Assembly (NCBI GenBank): GCA_964473465.1
Contig: CAYYPE010000001.1
Coordinates: 124,001 to 188,000 of the forward strand
DNA length: 64,000 nucleotides
Reading direction: 5' to 3'
DNA from: CALHRB01 sp964473465
Lineage (GTDB): Bacteria > Bacteroidota > Ignavibacteria > Kapaibacteriales > UBA2268
Shown: piece by piece, positions 44,440 through 52,753 of the stretch
Position numbering within the stretch: the stretch's first letter is position 1
Layout of the letters: every line of letters starts with the position of its first letter
Notes under the pieces: generated by a model
Told to the model about the DNA's origin: nothing
Seen by the model: only the letters and a program-made list of their open reading frames with translations
Database searches by the model: none
Position numbers and translations under genes: made by a program

Positions 44440-45852
44440 ATGTTTGAAAGAAAAACAAAAATAATATGCACAATTGGACCATCAAGCTATCAAACTGATG
44501 ATTTAATTCAACTAATAAATAACGGAATGGATGCGGCAAGGTTGAATTTTTCACATGGAAGCCATGATATTCATAAGCAATATATACATAACATCAGAAC
44601 TGCATCGAAGCAAACAGGAAAAGAGATTGCTATCATTCAGGACTTGCAGGGACCAAAAATCCGAATCGGAAAAGTTGAAAACGGGAGAGTTTTTCTGACC
44701 GAAAATCAAAAATTTATTATTACAATAGATGATATTCCCTTCGGGACATCCAAATGTGTTTCGACCTCATACAAAAATCTGGTAAATGAAGTGAGAGCTG
44801 GAAACACTATACTTCTTGACGATGGTTATATAATATTAAATGTGGAGAAAGTAACAAAGAACAACATAGAGACAACAGTTGTCAAAGGTGGATACCTCAA
44901 AGATAATAAAGGAATTATTGCTCCCGGAGTATCGAGTTCAGCCCCTTCTCTGAGCGACAAAGATATTGAAGACTTAAAATTCGGACTTGAAGAGGGAATA
45001 GATGCAGTTGCTTTATCATTTGTTCGTTCGGAACGGGATGTAATAGAATTAAAAACAATAATGAAACTCTTCAGAAAAACAGTTCCGATTATTGCAAAGA
45101 TTGAACGTTATGAAGGAGTGGAAGATATAAAGGATATCATTCACGAATCTGATGCTATAATGGTTGCCCGTGGGGATTTAGGTCTGGAAATGCCCCCCGA
45201 GCAAGTGCCTGTTTTGCAAAAAGATATAATAAAACATTGTAACTACCATGGGAAACCCGTAATAATTGCCACACAGATGCTCGAATCAATGATTGAGAAT
45301 CCCAGACCAACACGAGCAGAGGCAAGTGATGTTGCCAATGCTGTGATAGATGGTGCTGATTGTGTTATGCTTAGTGGAGAAACAAGCATAGGGAAATACC
45401 CTATTGAAGCTGTCAGTTATATGCATAAAATAATATTGGCAACTGAATCAAGATATCATAAGTTAATGGAAGAATATGAGAATACAAATTTTATATCAGA
45501 CGCACTTGGAAAAGCATCGTGTGTTATTTCAATGCAGATAAATTCAAAAGCCATCGTTGCACTTACAAGTTCGGGATATACCCCCCTGAATATAGCCAAA
45601 TACAGACCGAAAGTGCCTATATTAGTTCTGACAGATGAAATCGGTGTCCAAAGGGTAATGAATTCACTGGTTTGGGGTTGCGAGGCACATTTGATCCCCG
45701 AACATTTCCCGGAGCAGGATATAAGCAAACTAACAGAATTATTAAAAGAAATTGGTGGATTTAATTCAGATGATTTATTAGTATTGGTTGCCGGGCTTTC
45801 GGCATCAAGATTCTTGAATGAAAATATAATAAAAGTAATAAAAATCGAATAG
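44440..45852 (+). CDS. pyk: Pyruvate kinase
   Basis: This 470-residue enzyme converts phosphoenolpyruvate and ADP to pyruvate and ATP. It starts with KTKIICTIGPSS and has the phosphate-binding NFSHGSHDIHK, the active-site KIERYEGVEDI and MVARGDLGLEMP motifs, and the ATQMLESMIENPRPTRAE segment. Domains A and B cover about 1-345 and the C-terminal regulatory domain covers about 355-470. Length is standard (about 470). It is a single transcription unit, with TTCATTTGA-like AT-rich DNA upstream and a GAGGTTTATCA ribosome binding site region. Confidence 0.98.
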   Translation: MFERKTKIICTIGPSSYQTDDLIQLINNGMDAARLNFSHGSHDIHKQYIHNIRTASKQTGKEIAIIQDLQGPKIRIGKVENGRVFLTENQKFIITIDDIPFGTSKCVSTSYKNLVNEVRAGNTILLDDGYIILNVEKVTKNNIETTVVKGGYLKDNKGIIAPGVSSSAPSLSDKDIEDLKFGLEEGIDAVALSFVRSERDVIELKTIMKLFRKTVPIIAKIERYEGVEDIKDIIHESDAIMVARGDLGLEMPPEQVPVLQKDIIKHCNYHGKPVIIATQMLESMIENPRPTRAEASDVANAVIDGADCVMLSGETSIGKYPIEAVSYMHKIILATESRYHKLMEEYENTNFISDALGKASCVISMQINSKAIVALTSSGYTPLNIAKYRPKVPILVLTDEIGVQRVMNSLVWGCEAHLIPEHFPEQDISKLTELLKEIGGFNSDDLLVLVAGLSASRFLNENIIKVIKIE

Positions 45853-45869
45853 ATTAAGAAGAATTTAAA

Positions 45870-46553
45870 TTATTTTGCGATGTAGTATTTAACTAATTCC
45901 ATTGGATTGGCAGGCTCTTTGCCGAAATTAGGGATATAGTTAACCATACCAATATAAGGAACAAAATAAATATTTACATTTCCGAGATATTCCTTTGGGC
46001 TTCTCAGGGTGCGATAAATCAGGAAAGCTCCAATGTATTCGATACCACCTGAAACTCTAATGTGTTCAACTCTTTCAACTATAGCCTGATCGTTGATTGA
46101 ATCTTTATCGAGTATTCTATATTGCCAATGGTTTGTAATTTTAAGTGGTAAAATATAAGCTATGAATACTTTTTTGGGGTTATAAATATCATTCAGGTCA
46201 GTATAAAATTTAACAGTATCTCTGAGGCAGGTAACATACATAAGTGAATCATAATCAGGATCGGATCTCCTTGTCAGTTTCCATACTGAGGCTGTGTCCA
46301 GATTTGGCAGGATAATAGTTGAAATTATTTCAATTGTCACTGAGTCCGCAGAAGGCAGTCTTGGGTTTTCGAGATAGACCCATTTCGTTCCAACTTTATT
46401 TGGAAAATAACCCGGATTCTTAGTAATAAAATAGGGTTCCTGCTTATTATTATTGGGAAAAACACTTGCCTCGTGACAGGAATAAAATGAAAGACAGAAA
46501 ATCACAAAGATTCCTGCAAGAAGAAATCTATTCCAGTGCAACATAGGATTCAT
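45870..46553 (-). CDS. Lipoprotein of an ECF sigma operon
   Basis: This 227-residue protein has a signal peptide with a lipobox ending YSC (about residue 26), so it should be lipid-anchored. The mature part contains the N-terminal segment PNKVGTKWVYLENP and a beta-rich region to YIPNFGKEP. I do not recognise a named family; the KVGTKWVY start is common to secreted proteins of this phylum. It starts 8 bases downstream of the anti-sigma-like gene and is the third gene of the sigma operon. It may be part of the envelope-stress response; this is an inference. Confidence 0.72.
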   Translation of the reverse strand: MNPMLHWNRFLLAGIFVIFCLSFYSCHEASVFPNNNKQEPYFITKNPGYFPNKVGTKWVYLENPRLPSADSVTIEIISTIILPNLDTASVWKLTRRSDPDYDSLMYVTCLRDTVKFYTDLNDIYNPKKVFIAYILPLKITNHWQYRILDKDSINDQAIVERVEHIRVSGGIEYIGAFLIYRTLRSPKEYLGNVNIYFVPYIGMVNYIPNFGKEPANPMELVKYYIAK

Positions 46554-46561
46554 TTCAAGAA

Positions 46562-47788
46562 CTAAATATTAAAGCCAAAATTGAAAAACACGGATATTTT
46601 TTCTGTGGTCTGGATATTACCTTTGAATTTGTAGAAAAGCATTGTTCCGTCGAGACCTACAACAAAATTGAACATATTATTTGGATTGAGATTCAATCCG
46701 ATTGCTCCCTTTGTTATTGCTCCATACTCAGAAAATCCTGTGGCAACATCAACAAAAGGTGTAAAATATCCATTGAAATCGAAAACAGGAATTAACTGCC
46801 TGTAGCTTGCTCCGAAGGTTAAGATATTTGAAACAGGCGTAAAATCATTCAAATAATCAGGGTCGTTTACACGGTAAATACTAAAAGGTTCTCTTCCTAC
46901 AAAAGCTCCTACGAGATTATTTTTTCCAATTTTGTAATAAAGACCAAATCCGAGATTTTCGTAAATCTGGTTAATTGAGAAATTTTGAGAGGCAACGGGA
47001 AACTGATTAATATTTGTATTGCCTTTAATTTCAAAATAAAAATCATTACTTTTTGTTTGTTCATTCAAAAACAGCGGTGCATTCTGAGTAGAACTTAGAC
47101 TAATTAGGCTTTTATTTGGTGATAGTTCGTTGCTGAAATTAAGAGAAGCTAATCCATTATTGTTAATATTAATTTCCGATGAATTAATTTTTTGGGAATT
47201 AACATGCTTGGTCTCGGAATCAGGTATAATAATATTGTCTGATTCAAAGCTCTGGGTGATGGCAAGATTATCGGAAACAGCTGAATTTCTGTCAACAGTA
47301 ATAATATCTTTATTTTTGTTTGCAAGATAAGTATTTATGAGATTATGCTGTCTTAAGATTAAATCGTTAGACGTCAGGATACCTTTGCTGGTTGAATTTA
47401 TTCTGTCATTCTCTGAATTGAAAAGTATGAATGAGAAAAATGTTAATAATGCACCCAAAAACATAAAAGCAGCAGGTTTGAAAAGATTTTTCAGCTTTGG
47501 AAGAGAACCATTAGACACTGGTGAAATAGAAACAGAAGAATTATATCCATAGGGATAAGTCATACCAGCAGATGAGAAAATGGAAGTAGCAAGATGAACG
47601 GGTGGATTCAGATTATTTTTGTCTGACTTAAAACCAGAATAGACTTCAAGAGCATTTTCGAATTCAGATCTGAGGTCAGAATTTTCTGAAAGAGCTTTGA
47701 ATAATATTTCCTGCTCGAGGGGAGAAGCCTCCCTATCGAGGAAAAGATAAATTAAATCAGAATGTGAATTATCAAAATTATTTTCCAT
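46562..47788 (-). CDS. Anti-sigma-like membrane protein with beta-barrel-like C-terminus
   Basis: This 408-residue protein starts at ATG 47788, with GAGGTGG (47792-47798) just upstream; an in-frame TTG at 47800 overlaps the sigma stop. Residues about 1-80 (SDLIYLFLDREASPLEQEI) resemble anti-sigma N-terminal domains without the zinc His/Cys motif. One membrane helix follows (about 108-127), then a low-complexity Asn/Ser-rich stretch (about 130-270). The C-terminal part (about 270-408) has aromatic alternating strands as in outer-membrane barrels and ends FNFGFNI. Such a link between a sigma-binding domain and a barrel-like domain is unusual. Overlap with the sigma gene supports co-translation. 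Confidence 0.75.
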   Translation of the reverse strand: MENNFDNSHSDLIYLFLDREASPLEQEILFKALSENSDLRSEFENALEVYSGFKSDKNNLNPPVHLATSIFSSAGMTYPYGYNSSVSISPVSNGSLPKLKNLFKPAAFMFLGALLTFFSFILFNSENDRINSTSKGILTSNDLILRQHNLINTYLANKNKDIITVDRNSAVSDNLAITQSFESDNIIIPDSETKHVNSQKINSSEININNNGLASLNFSNELSPNKSLISLSSTQNAPLFLNEQTKSNDFYFEIKGNTNINQFPVASQNFSINQIYENLGFGLYYKIGKNNLVGAFVGREPFSIYRVNDPDYLNDFTPVSNILTFGASYRQLIPVFDFNGYFTPFVDVATGFSEYGAITKGAIGLNLNPNNMFNFVVGLDGTMLFYKFKGNIQTTEKISVFFNFGFNI

Positions 47789-47796
47789 TTTCCACC

Positions 47797-48357
47797 TCAA
47801 GTTCTTTCAAAATATGGAGCTAAAATTTTGCTGATTTTTCGCTTGGAACGAACAATCCAATTTCTGACAGTTGAAACAGGAACACCAAGAAACTCCGCTA
47901 TTTCAGCATAGCTCATATCATAATAAACCTGCAAAATCAAGGATTCTCTTTGTACTTCGCTTAAAAGTTCGAGCGAGGCTACGACCATTGAAGCAAGCTC
48001 TTTTTTTTCAAGACTTTCGTCGTTGAAAGATAAATCAATATCATTAATTGAAACAATAGGTTTTTTTGTATCCCTTATATGTTTATGACAAATATTTCTT
48101 GCAATACGTAGTATAAAGCCGCCGATATTTGTCATAACCCTATCAGGATTGATAGATTGAAGAAAATTTAAAAAGGTTTCCTGAAATGCATCCTCAGCCT
48201 GCTGTTGATTTCCAATAATTCTGAAACAGTAAAAATAAATTTTTCGTGAATAGCGATTATATAATTCGGCAAAGGCTAATTCTTTACTACTTTTATTCTC
48301 AAGAATAAAGTTATAAAGCTCTAAATCGCTATATTCTGAATATTTTTTTGCCATCAA
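47797..48357 (-). CDS. ECF-type RNA polymerase sigma factor
   Basis: This 186-residue sigma factor has region 2 (about 25-95), with AFAELYNRYSRKIYFYC and EDAFQETFLNFLQ, and region 4 (about 125-180), with VQRESLILQVYYDMSYAEIAEFLGVP in its helix-turn-helix. Region 1.1 and region 3 are absent, as in ECF sigmas. Two ATG codons start the gene. The anti-sigma-like gene begins within 10 bases of its stop. It would direct transcription of envelope or stress genes once freed from the anti-sigma protein. Confidence 0.93.
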   Translation of the reverse strand: MMAKKYSEYSDLELYNFILENKSSKELAFAELYNRYSRKIYFYCFRIIGNQQQAEDAFQETFLNFLQSINPDRVMTNIGGFILRIARNICHKHIRDTKKPIVSINDIDLSFNDESLEKKELASMVVASLELLSEVQRESLILQVYYDMSYAEIAEFLGVPVSTVRNWIVRSKRKISKILAPYFERT

Positions 48358-48543
48358 TTTTTTCAGGAAATCCGTAATTAAATTTTACTTCATCTGTAAA
48401 ATATAATATACCAAAATTAAATCTTTTGTTTCATAAAATAATAAAAAAAAAGCTAAATAAATTCCATCAATTACATTAATAAACAACAAATTACGTTAAA
48501 AACTGTTATATTATCAGAATCAAATAAAAGGTTATAAATTTTT

Positions 48544-50013
48544 ATGAGTGTAAGAGTAAGGTTTGCTCCGTCTCCAACGGGATATCTTCACGTAGGTGGG
48601 CTGAGGACGGCACTTTATAATTATCTGTTCTGCAGGAATCAAGGTGGTAAATTCATTTTAAGAATTGAAGATACTGATAGAACAAGGTTTGTGGAAAATG
48701 CTACAGAAGGATTAATTGAAATTCTTAATTGGGCTGGTATTGAGTTTGATGAGGGTCCCGGTGTGGGCGGTGATTACGGTCCTTATGTGCAATCGGAGCG
48801 TCTTGAAATATATAAAAAATATGCAAATATTCTCATTGATAGTGGTCATGCTTATTATGCTTTCGACAGTTCCGAAGAAATTGAACAAATGAGGAAAATC
48901 CAGCAGGATAAAGGATTAAATTCAAAATATGACCGAAAGACAATGAAAAATCAATTTACTTTATCAGACAATGAAGTAAAGGATAGGATTAACTCCGGGG
49001 AACCTTTCGTCGTCAGGCTATTAGTTCCTGAAAATTATAAAGTTCATTTTAAAGATGTAATCAGGGGGGATGTTGTAGTTGATTCGAGCGAAATTGATGA
49101 TCAAGTGCTCCTAAAATCTGATGGTTATCCAACCTATCATCTTGCAAATGTTGTTGATGATTATCTGATGAGAATAACTCATGTAATAAGGGGTGAAGAA
49201 TGGCTTCCCTCAACACCCAAACATATTTTACTTTATGCAGCTTTTGGGTGGGATAAACCACAATTTGCACATCTGCCTCTGCTTCTTAATAAGGATAAGA
49301 GCAAATTAAGCAAACGACAGGGCGATGTGGCAGTTGAAGATTACAGAAAAAAGGGATATTTCAAGGAAGCTATTATTAATTTTGTCGCTCTGTTGGGTTG
49401 GAATCCATCGGGCGACAGAGAAATATATGATTTACAGGAATTAATTGATAGCTTCAAGCTTGAAAAAGTGAACAAAGGGGGTGCAGTATTTGATATCGAA
49501 AAATTAAACTGGATGAATTTTCAATATTTAATGAAGAAAGATACAAAAGAGCTTGCTGAAGAATTAAATCTAATAATCAAAGATAAAGGCTATGCTGACT
49601 TTGACATTGAATATCTTGAAAAAGTAATAAGGCTTCACAGGGAACGTGTTACTTTCTTACATCAGATTCTCGATTTCTGTCCTTATATGTTTCAGAAACC
49701 TGAAAAATTCGACAGGGAATATTTCGAAAAACACTGGAAAGATTATTCTCTCGAAATTTTAAAGGAGTTAATTAGTAAGTTTTCGGAACTTGAAAATTTC
49801 ACTCATGAGGATTTGCACAAAATTACTAATGAGACTGCAACGAGCAGAGGGTTAAAGCTGAAAGATATAATACACTCAGTCAGGCTTGTTATCACTGGAC
49901 GCTCAGCCGGGGCAGGAATGTTCGAAACTATGGAATTGCTGGGAAAAGAAGAATGTTTATCAAGGATTCAAAATTTTATTGAAAATTATGAAAAAAATAC
50001 ACTGGTTTTTTAA
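48544..50013 (+). CDS. gltX: Glutamate-tRNA ligase
   Basis: This 489-residue class I synthetase charges tRNA-Glu. It has the HIGH-type motif RFAPSPTGYLHVGGLRTALY near the N-terminus (about residues 5-24) and the KMSKS-type KDKSKLSKRQGDVAV (about 250-264). The C-terminal anticodon-binding domain covers about 320-489. Length is standard. The start ATG is fourteen bases after an AAAGGTTAT stretch. Its last 26 bases overlap the start of the next lipoprotein gene in another frame. It is divergent from the sigma factor gene. Confidence 0.97.
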   Translation: MSVRVRFAPSPTGYLHVGGLRTALYNYLFCRNQGGKFILRIEDTDRTRFVENATEGLIEILNWAGIEFDEGPGVGGDYGPYVQSERLEIYKKYANILIDSGHAYYAFDSSEEIEQMRKIQQDKGLNSKYDRKTMKNQFTLSDNEVKDRINSGEPFVVRLLVPENYKVHFKDVIRGDVVVDSSEIDDQVLLKSDGYPTYHLANVVDDYLMRITHVIRGEEWLPSTPKHILLYAAFGWDKPQFAHLPLLLNKDKSKLSKRQGDVAVEDYRKKGYFKEAIINFVALLGWNPSGDREIYDLQELIDSFKLEKVNKGGAVFDIEKLNWMNFQYLMKKDTKELAEELNLIIKDKGYADFDIEYLEKVIRLHRERVTFLHQILDFCPYMFQKPEKFDREYFEKHWKDYSLEILKELISKFSELENFTHEDLHKITNETATSRGLKLKDIIHSVRLVITGRSAGAGMFETMELLGKEECLSRIQNFIENYEKNTLVF

Positions 50014-50458
50014 AATAGGGCTGCTTTTTAGCATTTTCTTTATTGTTTCCTGCAAGAGTCTTGACTATGCAGAATGCACAAAAGTTCACCATAAAGAGCT
50101 CATAATAAGGTGGGGAGAAAGTTACAAATCTGGAAACAGAAAAGTTGGATTTGAACTCAACAGTAAAGCAGAATTGTTTGAATATGAAAACATGAATAAT
50201 AAAACTACGAGTTATTCAAAAGTCGGAAATGTTGATCAGGACAGATATTGCAATGTATTATCAATGATAACAAAAACAATACTGAAAACACAAGTAGTAA
50301 ACGAGATTGGAGATACACTAAGATATATTGAATATCTAAATACGGGAAAGAATTCAGATTTATATTTTAAGTGGCATCCGAGATTTAATACAAAAAACAG
50401 CAGAGGTTTTCAGGAAATTTATGATAGTCTTAACGTATTAAAATTAAGTCTGGATTGA
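49988..50458 (+). CDS. Small lipoprotein overlapping the gltX end
   Basis: This 156-residue protein starts at ATG 49988, in a different frame from gltX and overlapping its end by 26 bases. Its signal peptide MKKIHWFFKIGLLFSIFFIV is followed by a SCKSL lipobox (Cys at about residue 22). No family is recognised; the mature part is about 134 residues, with Cys in YAECTKVHH and DRYCNVLSM. The overlap suggests translational coupling with gltX, though the two functions are unlikely to be related. Confidence is moderate because the reading is supported mainly by signal peptide and overlap. Confidence 0.7.
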   Translation: MKKIHWFFKIGLLFSIFFIVSCKSLDYAECTKVHHKELIIRWGESYKSGNRKVGFELNSKAELFEYENMNNKTTSYSKVGNVDQDRYCNVLSMITKTILKTQVVNEIGDTLRYIEYLNTGKNSDLYFKWHPRFNTKNSRGFQEIYDSLNVLKLSLD

Positions 50459-50471
50459 TATCTTCATAACT

Positions 50472-50494
50472 TTATAATTTATAATAAATTATAA
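50472..50494. repeat. AT-only inverted repeat upstream of the NtrC-type regulator
   Basis: Two perfect 11-base arms (TTATAATTTAT / ATAAATTATAA) flank one central base, 40 bases before the start codon at 50535. It may be a regulatory site or a chance A/T palindrome. Confidence 0.35.
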
Positions 50495-50534
50495 TTCATT
50501 TTCAGAAAGAGCAAAAAATTTATTAATTTTACTT

Positions 50535-51962
50535 ATGCTTAATTTTACTCAAACGGATAACTTGTTAGTCCTCATCGCTGATGACGATCTGGATTTTTGC
50601 ACAACTATGGCTGATATTGTGCAATCATTCAACTATCAAACACATACAATCCAAAAACCTGACGAGGCAATTTTTTATATTGAGAAGAATTCTCGTCGGG
50701 TCGGTCTTGTTTTGCTCGATATAGAGTTTGGACCAAATGCAACAATGAATGGTATTGACGTGCTCGAAAGCCTCAGGAGGAGCTATCCTGCAATCCCGGT
50801 AATCATGGTAACCGGCAAAGGAACTATAGAGACTGCCGTAAAAGCAACAAAGCTGGGGGCGATTAATTTTATCGAAAAAAGCATATTGAGCAAGGAAAAG
50901 ATTAGCGAAGTCCTTTCGAGTGCTATGAGCAGACTTGATCCAAGAACTGAGGCAAAAGAGATTGAAAAATTTCTTCTCGCAAATGATATTGTTGGAAAAA
51001 CAAGAGTTATGATTGAACTTGGGGATTCGATTATTAGATTTGGTAGAACGGATCTGAATGTTCTAATATCAGGTGAAACCGGAACCGGAAAAAAATTAGT
51101 TGCAAAAGCAATCCACAATATCAGCAGGCGTGCAAAATATCCCTTTGTAACCGTTGATATACCTAACATTCCGAAAGAGCTTTTCCAGAGCGAACTTTTC
51201 GGGCATAACAAGGGTTCATTTTCAGGAGCAACCGAGACAAAAAAGGGACTCTTTCAATCAGCACACAAAGGGACTTTGTTTCTTGACGAAATTGGAGATT
51301 TAAGCCTTGAACTACAGTCGAACCTGTTTATTCCAATCGAAGAAAAAATGATCAGGAAAGTAGGCTCAATCGAAACTGAGGAGTTAGACGTAAGGTTTAT
51401 ATCAGCAACAGACAAGGATTTGCTATTTGCTATGAAAGAATCAAAATTCAGAGAGCAACTATATCATCGTTTAAGGGAATGCGAAATAAGGATTCCGCCA
51501 TTAAGGGAAAGAGCTGAAGATATACCTCCAATAATAGATTCAGTTGTGTCAAAGCACAATAAAGAATATATTGACAAGAAGTTTTTCTCACCCTCTGCAA
51601 TTCAATATATGCAGGAGCTCGAATGGAGAGGCAACGTCAGGGAACTAATCAGTGTGGTTAAAGTTGCTTTGCAAACCGTTCAAAGGGAGCAGATTGAAGT
51701 TACTGATCTGAATAAGATAATGACTTCATCAAAACCTCATTCTCCTGATGAGCCGGCAAGCGAGATTTCAATATCCTACGGTAAGACTTTGAAAGAAGAT
51801 CTTGCCGAAGTGGACAAAAAGAAGATTGAAGCTACTTTAGAACGCTGCGACGGTAACGTTAGCAAAGCAGCGGCAATGTTAGGAATCAGCAGGGAAACAC
51901 TTCATAACAAAGTTCGTAAATACGGAATCAACACCCAGTTATTTAGAACCAAAAAGCTATAA
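50535..51962 (+). CDS. Sigma-54-dependent response regulator (NtrC family, orphan)
   Basis: This 475-residue regulator has a receiver domain (about 8-125) with acidic pocket ADDD and phosphoacceptor Asp62 in LVLLDIEFGP. A AAA+ domain (about 150-380) has Walker A GETGTGKK, the sigma-54 contact loop GSFSGA (a variant of GAFTGA), and Walker B TLFLDEIGDL. A C-terminal Fis-type helix-turn-helix (about 430-470) reads NVSKAAAMLGISRETLHNKV. It should activate sigma-54 promoters when phosphorylated. No kinase adjoins. Flagellar genes are common targets in other phyla, and a weak -24-like TGGCAC lies upstream of fliL. Confidence 0.93.
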   Translation: MLNFTQTDNLLVLIADDDLDFCTTMADIVQSFNYQTHTIQKPDEAIFYIEKNSRRVGLVLLDIEFGPNATMNGIDVLESLRRSYPAIPVIMVTGKGTIETAVKATKLGAINFIEKSILSKEKISEVLSSAMSRLDPRTEAKEIEKFLLANDIVGKTRVMIELGDSIIRFGRTDLNVLISGETGTGKKLVAKAIHNISRRAKYPFVTVDIPNIPKELFQSELFGHNKGSFSGATETKKGLFQSAHKGTLFLDEIGDLSLELQSNLFIPIEEKMIRKVGSIETEELDVRFISATDKDLLFAMKESKFREQLYHRLRECEIRIPPLRERAEDIPPIIDSVVSKHNKEYIDKKFFSPSAIQYMQELEWRGNVRELISVVKVALQTVQREQIEVTDLNKIMTSSKPHSPDEPASEISISYGKTLKEDLAEVDKKKIEATLERCDGNVSKAAAMLGISRETLHNKVRKYGINTQLFRTKKL

Positions 51963-51964
51963 AC

Positions 51965-51991
51965 AAAAAAAGGCTGTCATAATTGACAGCC
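51965..51991 (-). terminator. Rho-independent terminator of the rpsU operon
   Basis: A perfect 8-base stem GGCTGTCA / TGACAGCC with a 4-base loop (51972-51991) is followed, on the minus strand, by seven T residues at 51971-51965. It lies about 30 bases past the rpsU stop and also lies at the end of the plus-strand regulator gene, where no U-run follows. Confidence 0.85.
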
Positions 51992-52021
51992 TCCGATAAA
52001 TTAACAACGGAGCGAGCAAAA

Positions 52022-52216
52022 TTATTCCATTTCGAGAGTTGCACGATGCTGGCGTCTTGCGGCTTTCAATCTTGAAAGTCTTTTTTCGACAGAGGGCTTT
52101 GTGTAAGCGGTTCTCTTCTTGAACTCCCTAAGAATACCGCTTCTTTCGTATTTTTTCTTAAATCTTCTTAAAGCTCTGTCAATGTTTTCATTGGTTTGTA
52201 AAGTAACGCCTATCAA
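52022..52216 (-). CDS. rpsU: 30S ribosomal protein S21
   Basis: This 64-residue protein shows the S21 pattern with NIDRALRRFKKKYERSG followed by REFKKRTAYTKPSVEKR and a basic Arg/Lys-rich tail. S21 joins the small subunit near the mRNA exit and helps initiation; in Bacteroidota it affects anti-Shine-Dalgarno use. Length is typical (about 58-70). It lies 24 bases downstream of the 134-residue protein gene, with GGAG-type ribosome binding site (AAAGGAGTGAG) and ends at a strong terminator. Confidence 0.96.
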   Translation of the reverse strand: MIGVTLQTNENIDRALRRFKKKYERSGILREFKKRTAYTKPSVEKRLSRLKAARRQHRATLEME

Positions 52217-52240
52217 AATTGTCTCACTCCTTTCTTTTTT

Positions 52241-52645
52241 TTATTGTTTTAAATTTTCAATTAATCGTTTTTCGTTATTTTTTTCGAATTGCACAAGAAT
52301 AGATTTCCCACCTGTGCTGGTAACCTCTTTAGCTCTAACAATACCGACATCATCCCAGATGCTATGGAAAATAACATCACCAATTTGATATTCTTCTCTT
52401 GGGGAGTATTTTCTGGCATCTTCTCGAGAGATGTGAATGACAGCTTTGGATTTATCGGCTTCGGCTTCGATAGCGTCCAAATTGATAAGTTGTGAATGGT
52501 GGCTTCTGGTGCATCTTGCCCACTGTTGCCTACCTTTATCAGTTTCGACGGGTTCGCCGATTAGTTCGTGTTTTGTTTCCTTCATCAGGAATGGTGAGTA
52601 GAGGGTTATATATTTAGCTCTCCTCGAACGTTTTCTACCTTCCAT
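52241..52645 (-). CDS. Small protein with UvrD-C/CarD-like domain, upstream of rpsU
   Basis: This 134-residue protein has a basic, Cys-containing N-terminal half (ARCTRSHHSQLI) and a C-terminal small beta-domain (about 80-132) with YQIGDVIFHSIWDDVGIV and a KRLIENL end. That matches the pattern of the small SH3-like domain seen at the end of UvrD-type helicases, in CarD/TRCF-type RNA-polymerase-binding proteins and in DUF3553. It lies 24 bases upstream of rpsU and is probably co-transcribed with it. Whether it binds nucleic acid or RNA polymerase is unknown. Confidence 0.65.
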   Translation of the reverse strand: MEGRKRSRRAKYITLYSPFLMKETKHELIGEPVETDKGRQQWARCTRSHHSQLINLDAIEAEADKSKAVIHISREDARKYSPREEYQIGDVIFHSIWDDVGIVRAKEVTSTGGKSILVQFEKNNEKRLIENLKQ

Positions 52646-52753
52646 AATGACTTCTTGATAATTTTAAAATAAATGAATTACAAATATATTAAAAAATTTT
52701 ATTCTGACCAAAAATCTGGTTTCAGTTATATTATAATTAATTATTTAATATAT

